64,000 bases of DNA from Nilaparvata lugens (GCF_014356525.2 NC_052516.1:24568070-24632069); one strand, 5' to 3'. Shown: positions 22,628-33,323, counted from the stretch's first letter. Notes: generated by a model not told the origin, from the letters alone. A program made the numbers and translations.

Positions 22628-23401
22628 AGAGTGTCTGAATCCAAGAGTGAGTCAGCTTTCGTGCGCAAGGGAAGGTCTCAGCACATCTAGTTCCCAGTTC
22701 ATCCAGTACCTTTCTGATCATTATTTTTTGCCACACTGCACAGAAAGCAGCTGTTTTCCAGTCCCTATGTAGATCTGAAAGACATTGTTTGCAGACGACT
22801 CTCGTCTGACGTCAGAACAGGTTTCTTTTCCGGCCTAGGCCGGAAAGAGCACCCTTTCCAGCCGCTAACATGGAACTAAGAAAGGTGATCAAAAAACTTT
22901 TCATTATTCGTGTTCATTATTCGATAATTAAAACATTCATGATAATATCATCTTATTGTTATTTGAAAAAAAAGTATAAACTCAACCTCCTACATAATTG
23001 AACATAATCTTTTTGGTTATTTAGACAAATCAGAATGAAAAATAAAAAATACTTCGACAATTTCCTGATATTCAGATCACCTCAGATTTGCTAGAGCTAT
23101 CACCTTTCACCTCTGCTTTCGGAAGTGCTTAGTAAACAACTATTCTCATATATATATTGTTTATTTTTGTGTGTGACGAAAAATAGTGTTCGCACCACGG
23201 GCAAAAATGTTCGCAAAACGGGTATAAATGATTAAAGAATAGAGTTTGATATTATTGAGAATAGGTTAGGGAGTAGTTGAAATTGAAGGTTGAAGATGAG
23301 GTTTTTTAGGAGATAAGTTTGGAAATCGAATTTCTAGAATAGCAATACAATTTTTTCAACTGGGCTATAATTGCATACACTATTTCAAATACTCTCATTG
23401 A
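22628..23401. other. No gene recognised
   Basis: Includes a short pair of related segments at 23188-23222 (GTTCGCACCACGGGCAAAAA and GTTCGCAAAACGGGTATAAA). Nothing else is supportable. Confidence 0.45.
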
Positions 23402-24059
23402 AAATCTGGTGTGGCGAACTCACACAACTTTCCTTGCCGTTATGAAAATTTATCACCTGACGCTAGTGTTCCCGCGCATACTAGTTTACTATTCAAAGAT
23501 CTGAGCCAGCTGGTGACAGCCTGACAGGACAATAACGCTGAATACACACGAGATCTGCTATCTCTTCATAGTGAATGATTAAATAGAATCAACGGTTGCC
23601 AACAGTTTGCAATTGAATAATCACATTTTCTCAAATTTCAAGCTCATATTTTCAATTTTAGGTGAAAATGTTACTTGATATTAATTGAAGAGATTTCCAT
23701 GCTCAATCTTTTCCACTTGAAATTTTTTGTTTGAATTATATCTGAGCCCTGATAATTGGGAATCTAGAATCAAACTTTGCATAGATGGGGCGGGGCTCCT
23801 GAAATTTTTACAGATATGGGACTTGTGGCAGTTGATATAGCTTATCAATAACTATTTTAGGTATGAATTTCATCAAAATCGTTGGAGTAATTTTCGAGAA
23901 AATCGCGAAAAACCCTGTTTTTGACAAAATTTTCGCCATTTAAGCCGCCATCTTGAATTGCATTTGATTGAAATTGTTCGTGTCGAATCCTTATATTGTA
24001 AGGAAAGTTCCAAATTTCAAGTCATTCCGTTATTGAGAGATGAGATATCGTGTACACAG

Positions 24060-24236
24060 ACGCACATACACTCACTCACAAACTCTCACACACACACAAC
24101 CCACACACACACTCACACACACACACACTCTCTCTCTCACACACCACACACACACACACACACTCACACACCCACACACACACACACACCACACACACAC
24201 ACACTCTCACACACACACACACACACACACACCACA

Positions 24237-24293
<57 letters not shown>

Positions 24294-24294
24294 C

Positions 24295-24331
<37 letters not shown>

Positions 24332-24345
24332 ACACACATACATAC
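24060..24345 (+). repeat. (CA)n microsatellite inside family A copy 2
   Basis: Compound CA/CT dinucleotide array, the longest of the five copies. Confidence 0.95.
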
Positions 24346-24440
24346 AGCCAATACCCAAAAACCACTTTTTTGGACTCAGGAGACCTTGAAATGTCAAGAA
24401 GTAGGAATTGGGGTACCTTAATTTTTTCGGAAACCAATAC

Positions 24441-24970
24441 CGTACTAATACTACTACCGTATTATTTTCATTATTTTCAACATTCAAACAAAATGTTATC
24501 TTATATCAATTTTATCTTATACTTTAAAAATTCATATTGAAGAAAACCCATTTATATTTCAATCGATTTTTGCCTAAAAACTTTTTTGGTGATTACAAAT
24601 AAATAGGATTAAAAACGAATTTTTGCAGATTATAATCAGCTGTGCTAATAGTGTTGTGTTTCTTTCCTGGCTCAAAATTTTGCAAAATTACTCAAAAATT
24701 TAATCTGTAGAGATTTGAGTGAGATATTTTTGTTTATAATCAGTTTTTAAATATCAAAATTCAAAATTTCTAGTTTAGTCTTCAGTTTTGGAGTGGAAAT
24801 TGGACTTTTTGAAGTGAAAGTGAAATCTTAACCTTATTCTTTTTGACACATTTGTAAAAATTTGCGAGAAGACAGTTTTGGGCTATGCCTGTTGTCTTCT
24901 CCCAATCATATTATAATATTTATTTTTTTATGTTCTGTAATGACAATGGAATAAATAAATAAATAAATAC
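24441..24970 (+). mobile_element. Retroposon (family-B related) inserted in family A copy 2
   Basis: 530 bp ending in GGAATAAATAAATAAATAAA. AATAC lies immediately before it (24436-24440) and forms its last five bases (24966-24970). The other family-A copies read CAATACTTTCCTTACC without interruption, so AATAC is the target duplication. The right half resembles 29755-29900 (TTGTGTTTTTCTGGCTC, AATTTTGTAAAATTA). The TTTTGGGC-ATGCCTGTTGTC motif precedes the tail. Confidence 0.8.
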
Positions 24971-25007
24971 TTTTCTTACCTATGGTAATAGGGCAAAGAA
25001 AGTAAAA

Positions 25008-26209
25008 ACTACGACTGCTCAATAAAAATAAATAAATATTCTCAATAATAGAAACAATATGAAAAGTTATAGTACCCTTTATTAAAAACTTTAAAATATT
25101 TTGACGACTAGTTTCCACCATTGATCATTTTCAATGACTTGAAATATTTCTAAGTTTTCAATAAAGAGTACTACAAGTTTTTATTGATTTGAGCAAAATA
25201 GCCCATAGAAGTGAAGTGATTTTATAAATATTCTTATATTCATGATGTATTATGAGAACATGAAAATCATCGAAGACCTAGAATTTATTTTGTAGGGTTG
25301 GAAGGCTTGAAATATGATTTTGCTCATGAAATTCCTTTCAAATTTTCTTTAATAGTTCTCAACTGTATGTTCCTCTTCTTTCATCTAACTTTCTAACTTT
25401 TTTCACTGTGAACTCTACCGTGTTCACCGTCTTTCAGCTTCATTTCAAGCGTTTCTAGCAAAGCAGACAAGTGATAGAGTGGTTGAAGCACTACATTCAC
25501 CTATTCACATGTTCTCTCCTTCTTCTTTCACTCTTTTTGTCCATCTCTCTCTCTTTTCACTCCAAGCTCCCTCTGCTCACACCCTCTCTCTATTCTCATG
25601 AATAAATAAGACCTGGAAAGCTAGACACCATATCACGTTATCACCGTGCAAAAGGTGGAAGTGTTGTTTCTTCTTCTTCTTCTACCTCTTCTTCTCCTTC
25701 TTCTTCTTCTGTCTTCTTCTTCTTCTTCTTCTTCTCCCCTGCCGCCCTGAGTGGAGAACGGAATAAAGCTCTCTCTAGAGGTGGATGTGTGTCTATTCGC
25801 AGATGTCTGTCTGCAGATTACTAACTGTATAGACAGTTCCACTTGAAAGTGAGGTGGGAATAAATAATTCCTTGAGACAGATCTGAGCTATGTGATCGGT
25901 TGAGGAGAAAGAAGGGAGAAAGAGAGAAGAGTGGAAAATAAAAGTGAAAATTGTGCATAGTCCTGTTCAGTAGTCTAGAGACAAGTAGTATCTATAGTTG
26001 GGAAGAATTTTCGTATTTGATCATATCAGTTCATCTAGTTGAGTTCTTCAGGGAACTCATCCAGTTCGTTACTATCTTAGAACTCATTCAGTTCTTTAGT
26101 TGCAAAATTATCATTTTGTTATTTGGAGTTCACTGGTTGAAAATATAAGAATTATCAACTGTATTAATATATTCATTGTTGATAAATATTATAATAGTTT
26201 AGTATAATA
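25008..26209. other. No gene; short (TTC)n block
   Basis: At 25070-25110 TTTATTAAAAACTTTAAAAT followed by GACGACTAGTTTCC looks like part of another dispersed repeat. 25668-25738 is a TTC-rich block. The remainder has no supported feature. Confidence 0.45.
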
Positions 26210-26935
26210 GAATGAGCAACCGTTATCATTTTCAATGCAAGTTGTAATCTATACTCCGTACAAAATAACTTTTGACTTGGAGGAATATGTGGCGCAGAGA
26301 AATGGAGGGATATCAGCCAATTACAGTAATTGATAGAAACATATGTAGAATCGCAGTTCCTAATTTGTGGATAAGAGTCAATCGACTGAATGCTTCCAGA
26401 GAGGAAACTTTGTAATTTTAACATGACCGCTTGAATACTCACTAGAAATTAGAGAATGCTGGCCGGTTCAGAACGGCAACATCACCGCCATTGTATCCCT
26501 ACCTCTGTATGCCTTCTCTGCTACGCATGTCCCTCCCAAGTCCGAAGTAATTTTGTACAGAGTATAGTTTGCATGTACGTCCATTGAATTTAACCGTTGT
26601 AAAATGAGATCATATAGCAAAAGGAATACCAATAGAATCAATAAACGATACGGATCCCAGTGGAATTACGTCGTTTCACGGCGATTGAATACAGGTTTTT
26701 TTCAATTATTGAAATGGAATCCCTTTCATATACATAATGGACATAATAGAGTAACAAGTTTTCTCCCAACTTAAAATGTTTTTATTCAGTTTTCCACTCA
26801 GTTCAAATTGGCAATTTTTCAACTGGTTAAATTGTTGATTCGTGATGGAGATTTATTTGCCCTTGACCAGTTATCAGCATCTGTTGTACCGTATATTCAC
26901 CACTACAATTATTACCTTTATTACATGCCATGTCC
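26210..26935 (+). repeat. Older dispersed repeat, second copy (LINE-free)
   Basis: Homologous to 535-752 plus 3713-3890. It is continuous across the site where the LINE sits in the first copy (ATGGACATAATAGAG near 26738-26752), but itself carries a MITE at 26252-26564. Confidence 0.75.
26252..26564. mobile_element. TA-flanked MITE (CTCCGTACAAAATAACTT), copy 1
   Basis: Body 26254-26562 with ~27-bp terminal inverted repeats (CTCCGTACAAAATAACTT / CTCTGTACAAAATTACTT), flanked by TA on both sides. The uninterrupted repeat at 575-600 reads GTTGTAATCTATTTTGCATG, so the pre-insertion site is known. A second copy is at 61903-62209. Confidence 0.85.
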
Positions 26936-27124
26936 AACGAACTGACAACAATGTGAATGTTGGTTTAAAATATGCTGTCATCTGCGGCATGCGATGACGT
27001 ATGCCATGATTCACTCAATAAATTTCAATCATTTTTTTGATTTTCCACTCGCTTGTCACTGGTTTAAACTCGGGTTGACAAACATCTTCATCATCTCCAC
27101 TTCAGTGATTAGGTTTATCAATCA

Positions 27125-27770
27125 ACGTTCCGGTACCCATCTCTTTCTTTACCACCCATCTTTTTTTCCAGTAGGTCTATAGTTTTGGACTACAACGGAC
27201 ATTCTTCCAGGTGGCATTCTATCCAAATGACTGCACCAGTTCCGTCTTTTTTGTATACTTCTTTCAAGCAGAGGAGCAACCGATAAAACTTGTCTTATAC
27301 CAGTATTTCTGATTCTATCATCTCTATAGTGATGTCCACGTTATAATGGCAGTGGATAAAGATAGAAGAATAGCGATGCCAATTCTCTGAACTAGTTAAT
27401 TATATTTCCACACTGTCAGAAATATAATTGGCATCGTTGTGGACCTAGAAAAGGATAGTACCACCGGCTTTGTCAGATGATAGTCAAGGATAGCGAAACC
27501 AAAGTTGATCAAATACTGTCATTATAACGTGGACCTCACTGTAGTGCAGCCAAAAACACTCATTTCTGCAGCTTGAATTTGACTGTCCATTGTGTGAATC
27601 CAATTTTCACTTCCAAATAGGAGAGTCGGAACTGCAATAGTATTATAGAATTTTATTGTGGTTACTTGTCTTGATTCATTCTTGAAGTTTCTATGTTGAC
27701 AAACAAAGATGAAAAATTTCAAAGATGGAATTGACTGAACCAACCCACAAGTAAGACGTTGTCATTCTCT
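27125..27770 (-). pseudogene. LINE ORF2 C-terminal remnant split by a MITE
   Basis: Minus strand. Before the MITE, a frame gives VTTIKFYNTIAVPTLLFGSE then NWIHTMDSQIQAAEM and VFGC. After it, another frame gives RDDRIRNTGIRQVL, then NWCSHLDRMPPGRMSVVVQN and YRPTGKKDGW. These match the conserved post-RT order of many animal LINEs (KFY-T-AVP-LLYGSE-W, IQAAEM, GC-R-DRIRN-DIR, W--HL-RM---R, Y-P-G-R--GR). The family differs in detail from the remnant at 6915-7300. Confidence 0.8.
27325..27543. mobile_element. TA-flanked MITE (TATAGTGAGGTCCACG), copy 2
   Basis: 219 bp, inverted relative to 11660-11880, with TATAGTGATGTCCACG at the left and CGTGGACCTCACTGTA at the right. It interrupts the LINE remnant between the codons for VFGC and RDDRIRN. 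Confidence 0.85.
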
Positions 27771-27997
27771 CGAGGACAGGGTGTCTCATGAATTAGGATT
27801 CTGTAATAACAGTAATGGTGAACATGTGAGATGAAGTGACAATATAATAATGAGACTAATTAATCGCGCTTGGCCAGACATAGGTTTAATAGTCCTATGA
27901 GAACTCATGGAAATAATATCTTTATTTCAACGATGGAGTCAATTTATTAGATACAGTATTGGATTCCCACTTTTAGAATGCTACTTATGAGATACCT

Positions 27998-28179
27998 CAC
28001 TACCTCCGTAAACATAGCCGTAGAGCATTCGTGTGACGTCAGTACAGGTAGGGCTCCTACACCAATAAAAATTCGTTGATTTCAGCTGATCTATATCAGC
28101 TAGAGTTTCTATTGGTGTGGGAGCCCTATCTGTGCTGACGTCACACGAAAGCACTATGGCTTTGTTTACGGAGGTAGTG
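27998..28179. mobile_element. Foldback MITE with CACTACCTCCGTAAAC ends
   Basis: 182-bp near-perfect palindrome. The arms share CACTACCTCCGTAAAC, GTGTGACGTCAG-AC and GGGCTCC-ACACCAATA. It is flanked by GATACCT (27991-27997) and GATACCC (28180-28186), a probable 7-bp imperfect target duplication. CA ends plus a 7-8-bp duplication would suit hAT-like transposition. Confidence 0.75.
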
Positions 28180-28224
28180 GATACCCTGACCGTGAGAGAA
28201 GGAATTGGAATGGACATAACCTAA

Positions 28225-28310
28225 GTATGATATTTGGACAATTTGAAACTAAATTAGGAAATTGAAGAAGTTTTGGGCAATAGCCTGTTTTTTCTTTTCC
28301 GATCGTTGTA
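28225..28310 (+). repeat. Dispersed repeat fragment (TTTTGGGCAATA motif)
   Basis: Second copy of the sequence at 5160-5245, same orientation. Confidence 0.5.
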
Positions 28311-28429
28311 TTATTTTTGCTAACCTGATAAAGAAATCAAAATGAGGATGTGCTGGAACGGATTACCCACTCCAAATCCAGTCTCTTTAAACGAGCAGTC
28401 TCTTTAAACAATTTCTGTTTATATGTTTG

Positions 28430-28960
28430 GATGTTTATATATTATCTGTATGTGACCGGATCCCGAAAACGGCTCTAACGATTCACACGAAATTTGGAAC
28501 AAAGTGGGTTTATGATATGAAGATTCGATTGAAGTAGGTCTCAATCCTGGTTTTTCTTGGAGTGTGAATGAATTGTTATTTTGATGGGTGATAGCCTAGT
28601 AGCTTAACCTAGGTTTTGATTTGGACTGTAGTATAAATTTGAAAAGGGACAGTTTTGGGCATAAGCCTGTTGTGCCTCCTCATATAACTGTAAAAATAAT
28701 TGTAGAACTGAGGAAATGAATAAATAAATATAAACTATAAATTCATCCTTTACAGATGGAATTAATTTTTGGATAGTAGTTCTCATCGAATTTCCATCCA
28801 GCTGTTAGCCCTGTTGTCAATGTTTGCAGTAGCAGAGGTCTTCGGGGTGATTTGCAGCATTTATTTAGGATTTTCGTTGAATAATAATTAATTCATCCTT
28901 TCGTTACAAATTCTCTATGCTTTTACACTCCAGAGCGAAGCTCGGTCCCCTGATATTGAA
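28430..28960 (+). mobile_element. Helitron-like non-autonomous element, copy 1
   Basis: It begins near GTGACCGGATCCCGAAAACG, continues with CTCTAACGATTCACACG-AATTTGGAAC and TTTATGATATGAAGATTCGA, and ends at GAGCGAAGCTCGGTCCCCTG (28932-28952), a hairpin (GAGC-GA-AGCTC). The same two ends occur inverted at 36055-36715. A 3' hairpin with a short inverted stem suggests Helitrons, but CTRR and TC ends were not both fixed. Confidence 0.45.
28795..28900 (+). repeat. Dispersed repeat family H, copy 1
   Basis: CCTGTTGTCAATGTTTGCAG, TAGCAGAGGTCTTCGGGGTG and ATTTGCAGCATTTATTT. Also at 37262-37365 and, inverted, at 58050-58145. Confidence 0.65.
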
Positions 28961-29249
28961 TAAGAATACAAATTCAAAGACCCTGTTCTTTCTAACAAAA
29001 CAAATAATGTAAAGTACAGAAAAGTATTCAAGTAATTATGCTACAACTATTCTAGTATTCCAGTATTGTAGAATAATTTGAGAAGTTGTGAGACATTCTG
29101 TATCTGATATAAGCTATATTGACAACAAGATGGCGTAGGAGATGGCGTTTACTACAGCAGGCAACGTCTCAATGTTGCCGTTATTGGCCGAGGTCCAGAA
29201 TCAATAGCGACCAACAGAACTCGCAGTGGCCCACTTTCCAGTGGACCGC

Positions 29250-29725
29250 AGACCAGTCAGGAGGAGGAGGAGGAGTAGGAGTAGGAGGAGTTGGTGGACG
29301 AAGAGGATATGTAGGAGAAGAAGAAGGAGTAGGAGAAGGAGGAGAATGATGAGGATTTGGAGGAGGTGGTGGACGGGGAGAATAAGGGGAAGAAGAAGAT
29401 GGAGGAAGAGGAAAAAAAGATGAGGTGGCAGAGAAGTGGGAGGAGGAAGGAGAGGAGAAGGAGGAGGGAGAGAAGGAGCTGGAGGAGAAAGAGGAGGAGC
29501 TGGAGGAGGAGGAAGAGTATGAGAAAGAGTTATCAGTAAAGTATTTAAGAATTTGCAGAAGAGACAACGGAATTTGAATTGGTAGTGGTTGGAGTTGTAT
29601 GAAGAGGAGAAGGAGGAGGAGGTGAAGGAGGAGTAGCAGTGATAGGAGTATGTGTGAGAAAAGGTTGAGGAGGAAGAGAGGGAGGAGGAGGATTAGGAGA
29701 CGTAGTAGTAGGAGGATGTGGAGTA
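29250..29725 (+). repeat. Purine-rich (GGA)n-type tract
   Basis: Degenerate GAGGAGGAGGAG / AGTAGGAG sequence. Both-strand frames here (Arg/Glu-rich or Ser/Pro-rich) are artefacts. Confidence 0.85.
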
Positions 29726-29749
29726 GAAATTTCTTGTGAAATGTCAGCT

Positions 29750-30175
29750 GCGCTGAATAATAAGTTGTGTTTTTCTGGCTCTAAATTTTGTAAAATTAAG
29801 TGAAAATTTTTCAATTGATAGTAATTTGAGTGTAATATTTTCGTTTCCTATCCAATTTCTCAACCGTCAGAATTCGAAATTCTTGGCTCCTGTTGTTTTT
29901 GAGTGAAAAAGGGATGAATTTCAGAGAAGTGGGATTATAACCTCGTTTCAGGCTTTCAAAATATCTAAATATTTGGGAGAGAAATAGTACAAAATTCAAA
30001 ATTCTTGGCTCCTGTTGTTTTTGAGTGAAAAAGGGTTGAATTTCAGAGAATTGGAATCATAAACTGGTTTCGGGCTTTTAAAATATCTAAATTTGGGAGA
30101 GAAATAGTACAAGGAGTATCCTTAGTTGTTTTCCTCTCCCATTCAGTGCTTCATTGAGGGAATAGAATAAATAAT
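29750..30175 (+). repeat. SINE-like tail family B, two partial copies in tandem
   Basis: AAATTCTTGGCTCCTGTTGT followed by TTTTGAGTGAAAAAGGG occurs at 29876 and again at 29998, about 122 bp apart. Each is followed by GAATTTCAGAGAA and TATCTAAAT-TTGGGAGAGAAA-AGTACAA. The second ends TTGAGGGAATAGAATAAAT, a retroposon-like tail. Confidence 0.6.
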
Positions 30176-31187
30176 TTGAGGAGGCGAAGGAGTTATTTGT
30201 GTAGTATTTAAGAATTAGCACAGAAGACAATATAATTGGAATTAGTGTATGAGGAGGAGAAGAAGCAGGACGAAGATTATGAGTGTGGGAGTAGGGGGGG
30301 AGTTGGAAGAGGAAGAGGCGAAAGAAGAGGAGCAGAATTGGGTTGAGAAGGAGTAGGAGAAAGAAGAGAGTGAGTCATCAGCATAGAATAAACAATCGAT
30401 TAATATATGTATAGCTATCCTCTGGTGTATTAGCTTTATATAAGAATTAGCTTTGAAGACAATGAAATTGGCATTTGTGGAGAATAAGAGAGAAGTGAGA
30501 GGTTGTGAGAGGGTGTGAGAAGGAGATGGAGGAGAATAGAAGATACTAGAGTATGATGTCTTCATTGATCGACAAAAGTAACATATATTGCTGAGAATTG
30601 GCACGAAAGACAATGGAATTTATTTATTTATGAAAAATTTATTTAGAAGAATTTATTTATTTATTTATGAATAACGCTAAGTTGCTCTGTAGCCTGATGC
30701 TTCTCTTATTTAAAACATTCTTCATAATTATTAGAAAATTGCCTTTTTTTCTGGGCCACTTTTGAAATAAATATAAATATCAATCTGAGTACCCTTATAA
30801 ATTATTTTTTCACTACATGTTTCGGCTACTAATGCAATTTCCATTTTTATTCGAAAATGTTTGCCCACTTTTCATAATAGTCCCGAAAACAAAAAAAATT
30901 AATAATTCAATAATCACCACTCTTACGAACAAATAACACTACCCTCATCTCAAAAAGTGGGCTTGGCTAGCTTCTGCATGGAAGAGTTTGTGAGAAATTC
31001 CCTCATAACTAAACAAGAGAATGGAAAGAGCAGAGATTGATTGATGGTTTTGTCACCAAGGTTGAAAGTCAGAGGACTCAAGACCCTCTCTGCTCCTATT
31101 ATGTTTGACACTCTCCCTGGAGTTGTATATAGGGAAGCTGAGATATCAGCTAAGACAGTGATGAAAAAGTCTCAGAACAAGTTGAAT
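30176..31187. other. No gene; mild purine-rich patches
   Basis: 30240-30375 and 30480-30545 are purine-rich. 30775-30835 contains CATGTTTCGG and a GAGTACCC motif, reverse-related to the repeat flanking family A copy 1. No coding signal. Confidence 0.45.
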
Positions 31188-32236
31188 AATCTGGTGTGGT
31201 ACTAACACACAACTTTCCTTTCTCATATTTGAAACTACGATCAGACTTCTGTATATATGTGTATATATAATTGTTTTCAGAGTACTTTTTCCTTTGTGCA
31301 AATTGTGAAACTCGATGATTTTTTTAGTCCTCATTTTTCTAAAGTCGTCAAAACAGCTGTTCTACAGAAGAAATATCACGACTATGTGTTCTTTTTATGA
31401 ACTGCACTACCTACCTACCTCATGCACGAGGAGGAGGAGGTTACTAAGTACATTTATCAATGATGGGGTAGACCCCATTCGTTTCCCAGGAAGGAGACTC
31501 ATGCCAGTTGATAGAGCTGATGAATTCATACAGGGTATGAATTTGAAAAAAATCGGTCAAGTTATTTATGAGAAAATCGTGAAAAACATGGTTTTTTTAG
31601 TAATTATCCGCCATTTTTCTCAAGAATATTACGGAGCTCCTGCAATTTTCTCAGAAATGAGACTCATGTCAGTTGATAGGACTTATAAATAGCTATCCAT
31701 GTTATAAATTTGAAGAAAATCGTTAGAGCCGTTTTAGAGAAAACCATGAATAACATGGTATTTTGGTGATTATCCGCCATTTTTCTCAAGAATATTACGG
31801 AGCTCCTGAATTTTTCCAGAAATGAGACTCATCTCAGTTGATGGGGCTTATAGATGGCTATCCATTATATGAATTTGAAGAAAATCGTTAGAGCCGTTTT
31901 CGAGAAAAACGTGAAAAACATGGTATTTTAGTAATCATCCGCCATTTTTTCCGCCATCTTAAATTGAATTTTTTTGAATTTCTTATTGTCGGATCCTCAT
32001 GGTATAAGGACCTTAAGTTTAAAATTTCAAGTCAATCGGTTGATTAGGAATGGAGTTATCGTGTTCAAAGACATACACACATACACACACACACACACAG
32101 ACCAACACCCAAAAATCATGTTTTTGGACTCAGGGTACCTTGAAACGTATAGAAAACTTGAAATTAGGGTACCTTAATTTTTTTGGAAAGCAATACTTTC
32201 CTTACCCATGGTAGTAATAGGGCAAGGAAAGTAAAA
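31188..32236 (+). mobile_element. CA-microsatellite element (family A), copy 3
   Basis: It starts AATCTGGTGTGGTACTAAC, close to copy 1 over its whole length, with GGTAGTAATAGGGCAAGG and AAAGTAAAA at the end. It carries three tandem copies of the internal block (ending near 31622, 31785 and 31955; period ~165 bp) against two in copy 1. Its (CA)n is short (32075-32098). Confidence 0.85.
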
Positions 32237-32684
32237 ACTGGTGAGTAGTATTCTTCAAGTATAGTCTCAGTGGAGTGTGGAATTTACATGGTTTCCCGGA
32301 ATGTACAATATGAGATTCTTGAAATTTGTATGGAAAATGCTTGGCTATGCAACTAATGTGGGATGAGTAACCTACGTATTTTATATTCTCAAAATATTAA
32401 GAAAATCTGGACAGCCAATAAAAATTGCTCGAAAAATATCACTATAACCTGGATAAGCCCCCAATCGATGTTATGTTTTATAATATATATGTATTTTCCA
32501 TGAACGTACTCTACTTCAATACATATGATTACATGTCATATACATGAATGAACGTTAGGTAATTTTTAATTGTCACTTACAATTGGATCCACCTTACATC
32601 AGAAATACTCTTCAAACGTATCTTACCTGCAAGAAGAAAAAACAATAATTATATTATTACAATATTCGAAGCATTGTTATAATA
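32237..32684. other. No gene recognised
   Basis: AT-rich, nothing supportable. Confidence 0.5.
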
Positions 32685-33048
32685 ATTATATTGAACATTC
32701 AAACATTTAAACATTAAAACATTCAAACATTCGAACATTCAATCATTCAAACATTCAAACATTCAAACATCCAAACATTCAAACATTCAAACATTCAAAC
32801 ATTCAAACATTCAAACATTCAAACATTCAAACATTCAAACATTCAAACATTCAAACATTCAAACATTCAAACATTCAAACATTCAAACATTCAAACATTC
32901 AAACATTTAAACATTCAAACATTCAAACATTCAAACATTCAAACATTCAAACATTCAAACATTCAAACATTCAAACATTCAAACATTCAAACAATCAAAC
33001 ATTCAAACATTCAAACATTCAAACATTCAAACATTCAAACATTTAAAC
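32685..33048 (+). repeat. (AAACATTC)n octanucleotide satellite, ~45 units
   Basis: Highly regular 8-bp array with rare substitutions. It is immediately followed by GAGAAATGCCAAACCGTCGA and a GACCTCATTTCGCTCGGTC hairpin. The same hairpin sequence with only two or three octamer units is found inverted at 56480-56560. Confidence 0.95.
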
Positions 33049-33110
33049 ATAGAGAGAAATGCCAAACCGTCGACTTGAATCTTAGACCTCATTTCGCTCG
33101 GTCAAATATA
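33049..33110 (-). mobile_element. Helitron-like end with GACCGAGCGAAG hairpin, copy 1
   Basis: On the minus strand GACCGAGCGAAATGAGGTC forms a stem-loop, followed by TAAGATTCAAGTCGACGGTT. It is homologous to 56480-56540. Confidence 0.5.
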
Positions 33111-33145
33111 CAAAATATATCATATTGTGCGAGATGTTGATGTTT

Positions 33146-33323
33146 GAATTTAGTTTAAGCGTTCACTGTGCAAACGGCCCTAAGTGCTGTTTACGCAGTG
33201 TCAGTTTGAACTGAATTTCATATAAAACTGGAACAAAAAGTCTCGTTTGTTATAATAAAGTTCATTTTGAACCTCAGATAATAGAATTCAGTTCAAGCTC
33301 TGACTGTGCTAACGGCCCTAAGA
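33146..33323. repeat. Repeated ACTGTGC-AACGGCCCTAAG segment (possible small MITE)
   Basis: CACTGTGCAAACGGCCCTAA at 33163 recurs as GACTGTGCTAACGGCCCTAA at 33302. An inverted partner (TGTTTACGCAGTGTCAGTTT) lies at 33188. The 33188-33320 part could be a MITE with inverted ends, abutting a broken copy. Confidence 0.45.

Larger units (their letters stand above)
23402..25007 (+). mobile_element. CA-microsatellite element (family A), copy 2, interrupted
   Basis: It starts AAATCTGGTGTGGCG with ACTTTCCTTGCC at 23427-23438 and GATCACCTGACGCTAGTG-type sequence. It has one copy of the internal block, a long (CA)n tract, and GGGGTACCTTAATTTTTTCG to 24440. It is then split by a retroposon and resumes at 24971 with TTTTCTTACCTATGGTAATA, GGGCAAAGAAAGTAAAA. 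This variant (with copies 4 and 5) differs in its 5' third from copies 1 and 3. Confidence 0.85.

Noticed and set aside
24040..24540. His/Thr-rich and Cys/Val-rich frames over CA repeats (also near 9650-9900 and 60100-60380)
   Set aside because: Dinucleotide repeat translated in several frames; each is part of the non-coding family A element.
32685..33048. Regular array considered as CRISPR-like
   Set aside because: Continuous 8-bp units without spacers, in a eukaryotic context.
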